From NCBI GenBank assembly GCA_016584305.1, contig JACEEZ010007144.1:38112-102111 (forward strand): DNA of 64,000 nucleotides. The letters are read 5' to 3'. The stretch comes from Chionoecetes opilio. Lineage: Eukaryota > Arthropoda > Malacostraca > Decapoda > Majidae. This document shows positions 1 through 10,329 of the stretch, in pieces. Each line of letters opens with the position of its first letter. Within the stretch, counting starts at the first letter, position 1. Below the pieces are notes generated by a model. It saw nothing but the letters and a program-made list of their open reading frames with translations. It did no database searches and had not been told where the DNA came from. The translations under genes and the position numbers were made by a program.

Positions 1-53
1 GTTGTTGTAATAGTAGTAGTAGTAGTAGTAGTAGTATAGTAGTTGTTGTAGTT

Positions 54-121
<68 letters not shown>

Positions 122-122
122 T

Positions 123-165
<43 letters not shown>

Positions 166-170
166 CTATA
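1..170. repeat. (TAG)n microsatellite
   Basis: Nearly pure TAG/GTA trinucleotide tract with a few TTG interruptions. It directly abuts the 3' end of the minus-strand LINE fragment that follows, so it is probably that LINE's 3' microsatellite tail, expanded later. It continues beyond the left edge of the window. Confidence 0.95.
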
Positions 171-171
171 T

Positions 172-533
172 AGTTCCTGTTACTTAACACTACCTACATC
201 CACCTTTCATCCCCATCCATAAAGCTGTCCAGCCTCCTTTTAAAGCTCCCTATTGACTCCGCACTGACGCCTACCTGTCTACTGAGACCATGCCAATCCT
301 TCACCACCCTATTTGTGAACCAGTTTATCTTTATTTACTTTTAAAATCTACGCTATTCCGGCTTGAATCCGTTACTTCTTGTTCTACCCTGATTACTAGC
401 CGTAAGAACTTTTCCTACATCGCCTATATTGTATCCCTTTATATCCACTTAAAAACTTCTATCAGATCGCCCCTTACTCTACGCCTTTCGAGTGAGTGTA
501 AATTTAATAGCTTCAATCTCTAGGCCTTGCTAG
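172..533 (-). pseudogene. LINE ORF2 C-terminal fragment (CR1-like)
   Basis: Read on the minus strand, this stretch encodes the C-terminal tail typical of CR1/Jockey-like LINE ORF2 proteins in crustaceans. A block like GYNIGDVGKVLTASNQGRTR is followed by NWFTNRVVKDWHGLSRQV and then SIGSFKRRLDSFMDGDERWM, ending in a stop and a short 3' UTR that runs into the TAG microsatellite. In-frame stops in the middle show it is dead. No reverse transcriptase core is present, so this is a 5'-truncated copy. The last 40 bp of this 3' end recur on the plus strand near 1886-1925 and, in related form, near 43917. Confidence 0.7.
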
Positions 534-605
534 ATTAATAGATATGATACCAGTAGCCTGCAGTCTTTTTTATGAGTCTATATAGTGCATGTAGGCTTTT
601 GTTTT

Positions 606-634
606 TATAGTGACGCCTGTGATTAGAGGCTCAT
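606..634 (+). repeat. dispersed motif TATAGTGACGCCTGTG
   Basis: A short motif (TATAGTGACGCCTGTGATTA, then GAGGCTCAT) immediately left of the CTA microsatellite. It recurs almost unchanged at about 22013-22040 and in part at 54600-54615. It is probably the edge of one dispersed repeat family that I cannot name. Confidence 0.55.
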
Positions 635-666
635 ATATGCTACTACTACTACTGCTACTTCTTCTG

Positions 667-746
<80 letters not shown>

Positions 747-863
747 GTACTACTACCATTTCTATCACTACTACTACTACCAATACCACTTTTACTTCTA
801 CTACTACTGCTACTACTGCTACTACCGCTATTACTACTACTATTACTACTACTTCTACTACTA

Positions 864-895
<32 letters not shown>

Positions 896-915
896 GCAGT
901 ACTGCTACTACTATA

Positions 916-961
<46 letters not shown>

Positions 962-998
962 GCTACTGCTACTACCACTTCTACTACTACTACCACTT

Positions 999-1052
<54 letters not shown>

Positions 1053-1095
1053 GCTACTACTGCTACTACTACTACTACCACTTCTACTAGTACTT

Positions 1096-1173
<78 letters not shown>

Positions 1174-1212
1174 GCTACTACTGCTACTACTACCACTTCT
1201 ACTAGTACTTCC

Positions 1213-1255
<43 letters not shown>

Positions 1256-1310
1256 ACTACTACTGCTACTACTACTACTACCACTTCTGCTAGTACTTCT
1301 ACTACTATCA
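635..1310. repeat. (CTA)n microsatellite, 0.68 kb
   Basis: A long imperfect CTA/ACT tract with TTC, TGC and CCA variants, and a higher-order duplication: the block near 1035-1105 recurs near 1150-1215 and again near 1230-1300. It is the reverse complement in sense of the TAG tract at 1-170. All ORFs through it (poly-Leu, poly-Tyr, poly-Val, poly-Ser) are artefacts of the repeat. Confidence 0.97.
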
Positions 1311-1885
1311 TGTGCGTACGAAATATGGCGATCAAACGGTATGGCGTTNGCTAAATATTCCCCCCAAAAGAGTAAGCTAAAATCAGGTATTGCTAATATT
1401 AATACTTGATGCAGAAATAAGTTAGACAGATTAATAATTTGGGTGCTGTAATTCAAGAGTAAGAAAGGAACACTCGCGAGAATATTGCTCCTGATAATAC
1501 ATGTCATCAATAGTCGCCCTTGTTTCTGCAACAAGGTACAGTATTGGTAACATTTTAGTCCTTTCACACCCTTATTAGTGTTTTGTTTTTCCTCCAGACA
1601 TTCACAGATCCTTTCTGATACCTCTAAACCGTAAGTATTCAGTGGGGGGGAGATGCCCCCTTATCGTATAATATGGGTGATTTTAATTATTTTTTAGCAT
1701 AGGTAGGTACTACCTATTTCTTGAAAAGATATATCAACGGTAAAAAATTCCGCAAACATTGCTCCTCATTGCACTGCCATAGTATTTGTAACCCACAACT
1801 GTAAACAAAAAAATATATATTTCCGACTAAGCCTCCTACCAAAATTTTACCATAAAGGGATACAGTTGTTGTTATATTCATGGAT
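1311..1885. other. spacer with foldback-element fragment
   Basis: No gene is seen. Positions 1555-1670 match one arm of the FB-1 foldback family defined at 50314-50707: cctttc...cccttattagtg, then cagatcctttctgatacctct, then a gggggagatgccccctt block. There is one ambiguous base (n) at 1350. Confidence 0.6.
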
Positions 1886-1925
1886 GGAGAAAAAAGGTGG
1901 ATGTAGTTAAGTAACAGGAACTACC
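1886..1925 (+). repeat. LINE 3' end fragment
   Basis: The sequence around ggtggatgtagttaagtaac, followed by aggaactacca, is the plus-strand counterpart of the LINE 3' end seen in reverse at 172-215. It encodes MDGEKRWM followed by a stop. Only the extreme 3' end survives. Confidence 0.55.
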
Positions 1926-2400
1926 ACGTGGGTACCTGGAACTGTCGCCGCAACCGGCGAGTATTGCAGATCTGTGGACATTACAGGACCCAATATATAC
2001 ATTTAATCAGTTTTTACCCGTGTTTCTGCATTCAGGGATGAAATACCAGCAATAGCCTGATCAGTTAGGTTAGGTTATACTTTCCACGCAGGCGAGAGTT
2101 CTCGGTTGATGTTTCGGCGAGAATTCCCATCGACGACAGTTCCATAATCCACGTGGGTACACAACACGGTTTATGGAACTGTCGCCGAAAGGAACTCTCG
2201 CCGTAACGCCAACCGAGAACTCTCGCCGACATTGGAACACTCGCCGACGTGGACATTTTAGGCGACAGTTTCACTGGTAAAGACTCCCCCGCTCGTTCAC
2301 TAACCTAACCTGGCCAACCTAACCACATAACCTAACAAGATCAAGAACTAGAACTGTCACCAGAAATAGGAACACTCGCCGACGTGCAAAATTGGAACGG
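1926..2400. repeat. inverted-repeat region with GGCGACAGTTCC motifs
   Basis: At least eight copies of a motif related to GGAACTCTCGCCGA or GGAACTGTCGCCG occur in both orientations, for example near 1940, 2090, 2110, 2175, 2190, 2215, 2240 and 2370. CCACGTGGGTAC occurs twice (near 1923 and 2150). This looks like a small foldback or MITE-like element; its ends and target duplication were not found. Confidence 0.5.
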
Positions 2401-2556
2401 ATAATTTATATAGTTTCACCCAACCAACGATTTTCTGATGCGCCTTATGTTTTTCTGGTGTGTTTTGATGCGTTTTGAAGAAAGAAGAAATCTACACGAT
2501 GATGTAGGTAAGAGTCCTACAACTTTTAAAAACCGAATACCCAAAAAACTTCCAAC

Positions 2557-2802
2557 TTACCTCAAACCAAATTCTAAAATTGGTGCAATAGTCAAGAAAT
2601 TCGCCATAACCTGAGCTTGCATCCGTTTCAAAGCACTCCTTCTAAGCTCTGACTCAGTTTCAAACGCGGTCCACAGCTTCACCATCCTGATCAAGTTATC
2701 ATCATCAGGCGCGTCTTCAGCTTCAAACGCGGCCAACAGCGCCACCACCAGGTCATCATCATCAGACGCGTCAGGAGTAATCATTGGGTTGCTGTCTTCC
2801 AT
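2557..2802 (-). CDS. possible first coding exon, acidic protein of unknown function
   Basis: An open minus-strand segment starts with ATG at 2802 and encodes an acidic N-terminus (DASDDDDLVVALLAAFEAED) followed by a basic amphipathic stretch (SELRRSALKRMQAQ). After the codons for ILEFGL the sequence reads GAG|GTAAGT, a strong 5' splice site, just before the nominal stop. This suggests a first coding exon of about 80 codons with its intron extending to lower coordinates. No following exon could be recognised. The protein is not recognised: it could be a host gene or the 5' exon of a DNA transposon gene. The AT-richer flank shows no clear promoter. Confidence 0.4.
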   Translation of the reverse strand: MEDSNPMITPDASDDDDLVVALLAAFEAEDAPDDDNLIRMVKLWTAFETESELRRSALKRMQAQVMANFLTIAPILEFGLR

Positions 2803-3073
2803 GATGCTCCGACAGTGCGGAACAAACTTTAGTTGTGAACTCGTGAGAGGGATGTGAGCGAGGTCTGTCTGGCTCTCCCAGTGAATGTACGATACATTTT
2901 CCTTCGGCTCCGTCTGTAGAAGCGTCTGGCAGCGCTACAATCGTATTTTGTGATGGCAAGCAGGGGCGGAGCTTAAAAGAGTAAAATTATACACAAAATT
3001 GGCCCAACAAAATACGCCTTTAGTGCACTAGCTCTAAGGGGACCTAAAAAAAGGCTTTATATGGCTTTGACGG

Positions 3074-3134
3074 TGTGACGATATAAAGAGTTGCCAATAT
3101 AAAGGGTTGCATGGCCCCTACTGCGCATGCGCGG
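3074..3134 (+). repeat. left terminal inverted repeat, 61 bp
   Basis: Matches the reverse complement of 7283-7343 at every one of 61 bases. It includes a GCGCATGCGC palindrome at its inner end. Confidence 0.95.
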
Positions 3135-3182
3135 AAAAGCGCAACTTTATTTATCGTTGATACGGCGATATATTTGGTTGCC

Positions 3183-6100
3183 TGATAAATAGTGTCACCA
3201 AAACACAAGTATTTATTTTCTCATGTAGGTCATTTATCTATACTAGTCAGTGATAACTTCGATCATAGACCACTATACAGTGGTATATATGTATGGTTCT
3301 TTACAGCTTATTTACCATGTAGCTATGTGGCGATGAATGTGGTACCCTGATAAATAGTGTCACCAAAACACAAGTTATATTATTTTCTCATGTAGGTCAT
3401 TTATTTATACTAGTCAGTGATAACTTCGATCATAGGCCACTGTGGTACAGATACAGTGGTATATATGCTTCTTTACATCTTATTTACCATGTAGCTATGT
3501 GGCGATGAATGTGGTACCCTGATAAATAGTGTCACCAAAACACAAGTCATATTATTTTCTCATGTAGGTCATTTATTTATACTAGTCAGTGATAACTTCG
3601 ATCATAGACCACTATACAGTGGTATATATGGTTCCTTACATCTTATTTACCATGTAGCTATGTGGCGATGAATGTGGTACCCTGATAAATAGTGTCACCA
3701 AAACACAAGTCATATTATTTTCTCATGTAGGTCATTTATTTATACTAGTCAGTGATAACTTCGATCATAGACCACTATACAGTGGTATATATGGTTCTTT
3801 ACATCTTATTTACCATGTAGCTATGTGGCGATGAATGTGGTACCCTGATAAATAGTGTCACCAAAACACAAGTCATATTATTTTCTCATGTAGGTCATTC
3901 ATTTATACTAGTCAGTGATAACTTCGATCATAGACCACTATACAGTGGTATATATGGTTCTTTACATCTTATTTACCATGTAGCTATGTGGCGATGAATG
4001 TGGTACCCTGATAAATAGTGTCACCAAAACCCAAGTCATATTATTTTCTCATGTAGGTCATTCATTTATACTAGTCAGTGATAACTTCGATCATAGACCA
4101 CTGTGGTACAGATACAGTGGTATATATGCTTCTTTTCATCTTATTTACCACGTAGCTATGTGGCGATGAATGTGGTACCCTGATAAATAGTGTCACCAAA
4201 ACACAAGTCATATTATTTTCTCATGTAGGTCATTCATTTATACTAGTCAGTGATAACTTCGATCATAGACCACTATACAGTGGTATATATGGTTCTTTAC
4301 ATCTTATTTACCATGTAGCTATGTGGCGATGAATGTGGTACCCTGATAAATAGTGTCACCAAAACACAAGTCATATTATTTTCTCATGTAGGTCATTCAT
4401 TTATACTAGTCAGTGATAACTTCGATCATAGACCACTATACAGTGGTATATATGTATGGTTCTTTACATCTTATTTACCATGTAGCTATGTGGCGATGAA
4501 TGTGGTACCCTGATAAATAGTGTCACCAAAACACAAGTCATATTATTTACTCATGTAGGTCATTTATTTATACTAGTCAGTGATAACTTCGATCATAGAC
4601 CACTATACAGTGGTATATATGTATGGTTCTTTACATCTTATTTACCACGTAGCTATGTGGCGATGAATGTGGTACCCTGATAAATAGTGTCACCAAAACA
4701 CAAGTCATATTATTTTCTCATGTAGGTCATTCATTTATACTAGTCAGTGATAACTTCGATCATAGACCACTGTGGTACAGATACAGTGGTATATATGCCT
4801 CTTACATCTTATTTACCATGTAGCTATGTGGCGATGAATGTGGTACCCTGATAAATAGTGTCACCAAAACACAAGTCATATTATTTTCTCATGTAGGTCA
4901 TTCATTTATACTAGTCAGTGATAACTTCGATCATAGACCACTGTGGTACAGATACAGTGGTATATATGCTTCTTTACATCTTATTTACTATGTAGCTATG
5001 TGGCGATGAATGTGGTACCCTGATAAATAGTGTCACCAAAACACAAGTCATATTATTTTCTCATGTAGGTCATTTATTTATACTAGTCAGTGATAACTTC
5101 GATCATAGACCACTGTGGTACAGATACAGTGGTATATATGCTTCTTTACATCTTATTTACCTTGTAGCTATGTGGCGATGAATGTGGTACCCTGATAAAT
5201 AGTGTCACCAAAACACAAGTCATATTATTTTCTCATGTAGGTCATTTATTTATACTAGTCAGTGATAACTTCGATCATAGACCACTATACAGTGGTATAT
5301 ATGGTTCTTTACATCTTATTTACCATGTAGCTATGTGGCGATGAATGTGGTACCCTGATAAATAGTGTCACCAAAACACAAGTCATATTATTTTCTCATG
5401 TAGGTCATTCATTTATACTAGTCAGTGATAACTTCGATCATAGACCACTATACAGTGGTATATATGGTTCTTTACATCTTATTTACCATGTAGCTATGTG
5501 GCGATGAATGTGGTACCCTGATAAATAGTGTCACCAAAACCCAAGTCATATTATTTCTCATGTAGGTCATTCATTTATACTAGTCAGTGATAACTTCGAT
5601 CATAGACCACTGTGGTACAGATACAGTGGTATATATGCCTCTTTACATCTTATTTACCATGTAGCTATGTGGCGATGAATGTGGTACCCTGATAAATAGT
5701 GTCACCAAAACACAAGTCATATTATTTTCTCATGTAGGTCATTCATTTATACTAGTCAGTGATAACTTCGATCATAGACCACTGTGGTACAGATACAGTG
5801 GTATATATGCTTCTTTACATCTTATTTACCATGTAGCTATGTGGCGATGAATGTTGGTACACCCTGATAAATAGTGTCACCAAAACACAAGTCATATTAT
5901 TTTCTCATGTAGGTCATTTATTTATACTAGTCAGTGATAACTTCGATCATAGGCCACTGTGGTACAGATACAGTGGTATATATGCTTCTTTACATCTTAT
6001 TTACCATGTAGCTATGTGGCGATGAATGTGGTACCCTGATAAATAGTGTCACCAAAACACAAGTCATATTATTTTCTCATGTAGGTCATTTATTTATACT

Positions 6101-6445
6101 AGTCAGTGATAACTTCGATCATAGACCACTATACAGTGGTATATATGGTTCCTTACATCTTATTTACCATGTAGCTATGTGGCGATGAATGTGGTAGCTA
6201 CCCTGATAAATAGTGTCACCAAAACACAAGTCATATTATTTTCTCATGTAGGTCATTTATTTATACTAGTCAATGATAACTTCGATCATAGACCACTGTG
6301 GTACAGATACAGTGGTATATATGGTTCTTTACATCTTATTTACCATGTAGCTATGTGGCGATGAATGTGGTAGGGGCCTACCCTGATAAATAAGGAAACT
6401 AAAACACGTTATATTATTTTCTCATGTAGGTCATTTATTATACAA
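3183..6445 (+). repeat. 163-172 bp satellite array, about 20 copies
   Basis: Head-to-tail units begin at TGATAAATAGTGTCACC. Starts were read at 3183, 3348, 3520, 3683, 3846, 4009, 4181, 4344, 4511, 4678, 4849, 5021, 5193, 5356, 5519, 5690, 5865, 6037, 6204 and 6384 (last partial). Two main length classes alternate irregularly: about 163 bp with CCACTATACAGTGG and about 172 bp with CCACTGTGGTACAGATACAG. A third class of about 167 bp has an extra TATG or GCTA. Units are highly similar except the last, which is degenerate. Small ORFs across the units are chance. Confidence 0.97.
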
Positions 6446-7282
6446 TTGGTATACATTGTCAAACAAATATTCACCCAGGGAGCAGTGTTTCAGTGCATAT
6501 TTGTGCAGTGTAGCTACTCGGGCCAAGGGTAGCTGGTCAGATCGCTGCACCGACGTGGATGCCTGGCTTATTTGTTCTTATTACTATGGAAATCCATTCT
6601 CTATTGCCTTGGCACTAATACAATATATAAAGTAGTCAACCAGGAACATACTTGTCGATAATGACACACAGACGTTGTATTCTTACTGGTAAATATGCCT
6701 TTTTCTGTGTCACCCTTCCCGCGCATGCCTCCGACGTGGATGGGTGAACATGATATGATTTACACATAATAACGCGTCGTTTTGTACAAATACTTAGCCC
6801 ACCTGAACAATACTGATTATTCAATGTACGACCAAAGTTAAAGCAGGGAACGTTACTGTATTATTACAAACAGGAGCACAAACCTGCCATGGTGTCCTCG
6901 TCCCTTGCAGCTTGTGCCAGGTGCACCAAAACACCCGTATATGTTCATATATATCTAACCACTGGGCTTGTGTCTGGTATGCAGCGATTGTTCAAGTCTT
7001 CTTCTATCATGGACAGCCTTATAGTGTACGGACACTTATCATTTATGACATAATTTGCCATATTGCTGGCTTGGGGCGGTGGTCGGTGCGAGAGCAGGCC
7101 AAGCAGCAACACTAAGAACCAAAATATCTCATGTAAACACCACTGTTGGGCGAGTATCTTGATGACAGCAATAGATGAGGCATTCTTCTATTGTGGGATG
7201 CCTCATTTGGTGAAGGATAGCATTGTTTAACTGATTTTAGACGATATTTCTATTTACCTGATATATTTGGTTTCTCACGCCA
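6446..7282. other. non-repetitive right part of the TIR element
   Basis: About 840 bp between the satellite and the right TIR. Short ORFs at 6636-6824 and 6912-7115 have no recognisable motif. No gene is supported. Confidence 0.5.
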
Positions 7283-7343
7283 CCGCGCATGCGCAGTAGG
7301 GGCCATGCAACCCTTTATATTGGCAACTCTTTATATCGTCACA
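7283..7343 (-). repeat. right terminal inverted repeat, 61 bp
   Basis: Exact reverse complement of 3074-3134. Chance ORFs that run through it into the LINE 5' region are not considered coding. Confidence 0.95.
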
Positions 7344-7637
7344 ATGGCACCGATCCCACGCAGCTCGGCACAGATCAAAAGCCGTCTCCGAGCAAAAGCC
7401 ACTCACCTCCAAGTTACAACAGTCCAACACGCATCTCGCGCTCAGCCTCTCGGCCAGTCCAGGTCGTCGTCACGTCAACATCAACGTGTAAAGGTGAGGT
7501 AGTTTGAGTTAGTTTTCAGGAAGTTAGAGGGGATAAGGGTATCGTAGCTAGATAGGCATTGTCGGGTAGGAGCAACAGGTGCACAGGCGAATAGCTTGAA
7601 GTAGTTAGAGAGGATAAGTGTGTCGTGAGGTGTTAAG

Positions 7638-9242
7638 ATGGTGAGCCATGTGAGATCCGTTAGTGGACAGGAAGATGGCGGGCATGGCACTAGGTCAAAA
7701 GGGGTCAGAAGTGGGAAATGCTTTGAATGCAAATGGGAAGGGAAAGTAGGCGAGACAGGGAGATGCGGATCGTGTGATGAGGTGGTGAGAAAAAAGCAGG
7801 CACAGTGCCCGCTATGTTGTGAAAAAGTCACGGACAAGGACAGTGGCTTGCAGTGCGATAGCTGCAAATGGTGGTCGCACAGTACCTGTGAGGGGATGCG
7901 GCCAGAGCTTTATAAAGAGCTCCAGGGCACTAAGGAACTGTGGTTCTGTGGGAAGTGTAGAAAGCAGGTAATTAAGGATATGAAAGAGATCCGAAAGCTA
8001 AAGGTGGAGAATGGGGCGAGGACTAGGGAACTAGAACAGTGCAAGGGTGAACTGAAGGAGGCAAAGGAGTGGATACAAGCCCTGGAGGGGGATTATTAAA
8101 GCCTTGCATGTAAAGTAAGAAACATGAAGGCAGAAAGGGCAGGTAAGGGTAATGAGCAGGGCTTGGGGGCCAGACCCACCACGGGCCCTGGGGATGAGGG
8201 CTGCTTGACGTTAGGCGTCGCCAAAGCAGGCATGCCCGAAGGAGAGGAGAGTGGGGGAGCTGCAGCGATGGAAGATGTCGTAGCAGGGTGGTCTAGGGAT
8301 GTTGAGGGTGTGGGTGAGGCTAGGGGAGCTGCAGCGGTGGAAGATGTCGAAGTAGGGCGGCCTAGGGGGGCTGTTGAGGGTGTGGGTGAGACTGGGGGAC
8401 CTGCCCCCTCCTCACCCTCGCCAGTTGAGGCCACTGAAGTCGTGGGTGAGGCTGGTCGATCCGCCCCCCCATCGCTTTTGCCTGTAGCGGCAGCTAAAGC
8501 TGCTGAGGGCGTGGTTGAGGCTAGGGGACCTGATGCCCCGCCTCCCGGTGGGGCTGTGGCCGCTACAGGCCCCAGTGGGGGAGATGAGGTAGTGGAGATT
8601 ACCAACCCAGGGGGGGTCAGGACTGATAGAACAACGGGGGGCAACCGCAGGGCAAAGAAGTGGCCCATACTGTGTATAGGAGATAGTATGGTGAAGAATG
8701 TTAGGCGACACGTGGCGATGAGAGACCAGAAGAGTGTGCTGGTTAGCCTGAGTGGCAAGGGTATGGAGGATGTTGTGAAGGAGGTGAGGGAGCAGGTGAA
8801 TGGTGTACAGGAAGGAATGGTGATAATGCAGGGAGGGGGGAACAGCCTTAGGAGGTTAGGCCCCGAGCAGACGGTGGGCAAGGTGATGGAGTGCCTTAAG
8901 GATATAAAGAAGGACAGGAAGAAAGTACGAGTGGCTGTGGTGGGAATCATGAGGCGACCTCGGGAAAATGCAGGGTATGAGGAAATGAGACGCGACACAA
9001 ACAAGCGACTCCAAGAGGAGGTTGTAAAAATGAAAGCGGAGTGCAGTAAGGATCCAGGGGACTATGGAGTAAGCTTCATAGACCTGGACGGTGCACTCCC
9101 ACAGGAGGTCTTTGAGGGAGACAAAGTGCACCTAAACTGGGAAGGAGAGAAACGGATGTGTGGGAGAATGCTTGAGTGGATACGCGCGACTGAGAGACTC
9201 TGCAAGTTGAGGGAAAAGAGGGTGACAAATGCGAATGAGTGA
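7638..9242 (+). pseudogene. LINE ORF1: PHD finger, coiled coil, SGNH esterase; one internal stop
   Basis: Starts at ATG 7638 and stays in one frame to the TGA at 9240-9242, with a single TAA at 8097-8099; ORF1 would be about 534 residues. The first part has a CxxC pair (residues 29-47), then a C4HC3 PHD-type finger with Cys57, Cys60, Cys73, Cys76, His81, Cys84, Cys104 and Cys107, then a charged coiled coil. The second part has a low-complexity Gly/Ala/Glu/Val/Pro-rich linker. It then shows an SGNH-hydrolase core, counted from the ATG at 8124: Ser188 in IGDSMV, Asn240 in QGGGNSL, and Asp333/His336 in DKVHLNWEG. All catalytic positions are kept. ORF1 proteins bind the element RNA; the esterase substrate is unknown. 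The internal stop may be a mutation or may separate two proteins, although the open frame continues across it. Confidence 0.82.
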
Positions 9243-9990
9243 CTGTTGACAACAAAAGGGAATGTGAGGTTGGGCTGTGTGAATGTTAGAGGATGGAATG
9301 TTGAAAAAATGGAAGACCTCAGCAGAGAAATGAATGAATGGAACATTGACGTAGTTGGAGGGACAGAAACACAAATGAGAGAGAGAATTGAACTTAGATC
9401 TGAGACTTACAGTATGATCGGCAAGGGCAGAAGTAAGCAGCAGAAAAAGGGGGGCGGAGTGGGAGTACTTGTGAGGCAGGAAGCAGGTATAGATGTAGAG
9501 GAGCTAGATGTAGGAGGGTGTGAAATGGGTGAGGATATCATGGCAGTACGTCTGGAATATAAGGTGCGAAGGGAAGAGAAAGGATCTTGGTGATAGTGGG
9601 GTTACATGACAGTGGAAGGAACAGGAGCGAGAGCCGAGAATGAAAGGAAGTATAGAATTGTGCAAAGGTTTGTAGAACAGAATAGAAGTGAAAATGTGAT
9701 TGTGATGGAGACATGAATGGTCACATTGGTGTGTTAGGAGAGGAAGTAAAGGGAAATGGCCAATTGTTTGCTTGACTTTGCAGAGGAGAATGAATTAGAA
9801 ATTTTGAATGTGACCCTGGCTGAAGGAAGAGTGACCTGGAGTGGAAGGGAGAATGAATCTGCCATTGACTTTATGTTAGTGAACCGGAAGGCTAGAGAAC
9901 GGTGTGAGAAGTATGTGGGTGGATGAGGAAAGGACAATCGACGTAGCGAGTGACCATAACGTCATGGTAATGGAGTATGATTTGTTTGAA
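9243..9990 (+). pseudogene. LINE ORF2 N-terminus: APE-like endonuclease, frameshifted
   Basis: Immediately after the ORF1 stop and in the same frame the endonuclease begins (VRLGCVNVRGWN), with the expected glutamate in GGTETQ. The frame breaks near 9586. The fold can be followed in other frames: a GDMNGHIG block near 9705-9730, AIDFMLVNR near 9857-9885 and the SDHNVMV block near 9948-9970. These are the Asn, Glu, Asp-Asn and Ser-Asp-His motifs of the family that nicks target DNA. At least three single-base indels separate the blocks. No ATG lies before the domain, so translation would need readthrough or reinitiation at the ORF1 stop. Confidence 0.8.
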
Positions 9991-10329
9991 GGAAAAAAGA
10001 GTGAACGTGAAAGAGGAGAGGAATGGACGTTGGAAACTTAGAGATGTAGACTGGGATTATTTCAGAGAAGTGGTGAGTAATGAGGACTGGAAGCTGGGAG
10101 AGAATGGTTTGAGGGCTGAGAGAGGTGTGGATGAGATGAATGAGAGATTGTTAAGGAAGCTTAACAAAGTGGCAGAAGAGAGCCTAGGCAGAACAAGTAA
10201 GAGGGAAACAAATGGCAGGACAAGAAAGAGTTGGTGGAACAATGAGATCGACAAGGCCAGGAAAGAAGGAAACAGTCAAATAGGAAGTGTAGGAGTCTGA
10301 GAAAGATAGGTCAAACAGTGAAGCTGAAA

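Larger units (their letters stand above)
3074..7343. mobile_element. 4.27 kb TIR element carrying a satellite array
   Basis: The two ends are perfect 61-bp inverted copies: 3074-3134 starts TGTGACGATATAAAGAGTTG and 7283-7343 is its exact reverse complement. Between them lie a 3.26 kb tandem array and about 0.84 kb of non-repetitive DNA. No transposase ORF is present, so it is non-autonomous. No convincing target-site duplication was found beside the ends, so the superfamily is undetermined. Each TIR ends in a GCGCATGCGC palindrome. The identical arms suggest recent insertion or gene conversion. A LINE begins directly to the right. Confidence 0.85.

Noticed and set aside
610..1567. Long poly-Leu/Tyr and poly-Val/Ser ORFs on both strands
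   Set aside because: They are translations of the CTA trinucleotide repeat and have no codon or domain signal.
6179..6364. Small ORF in the satellite
   Set aside because: Open in one monomer only because of a local insertion; not conserved among the copies.
1..6445. CRISPR-like array
   Set aside because: The tandem units are contiguous 163-172 bp monomers without variable spacers, and the context is eukaryotic.
3061..7351. ATGGC on both sides as a target duplication of the TIR element
   Set aside because: The left ATGGC lies 8 bp outside the TIR while the right one is adjacent, so positions are not symmetrical.
8096..9004. 302-residue minus-strand ORF opposite LINE ORF1
   Set aside because: It is the antisense shadow of the ORF1 low-complexity and esterase region; the plus strand has recognisable catalytic motifs.
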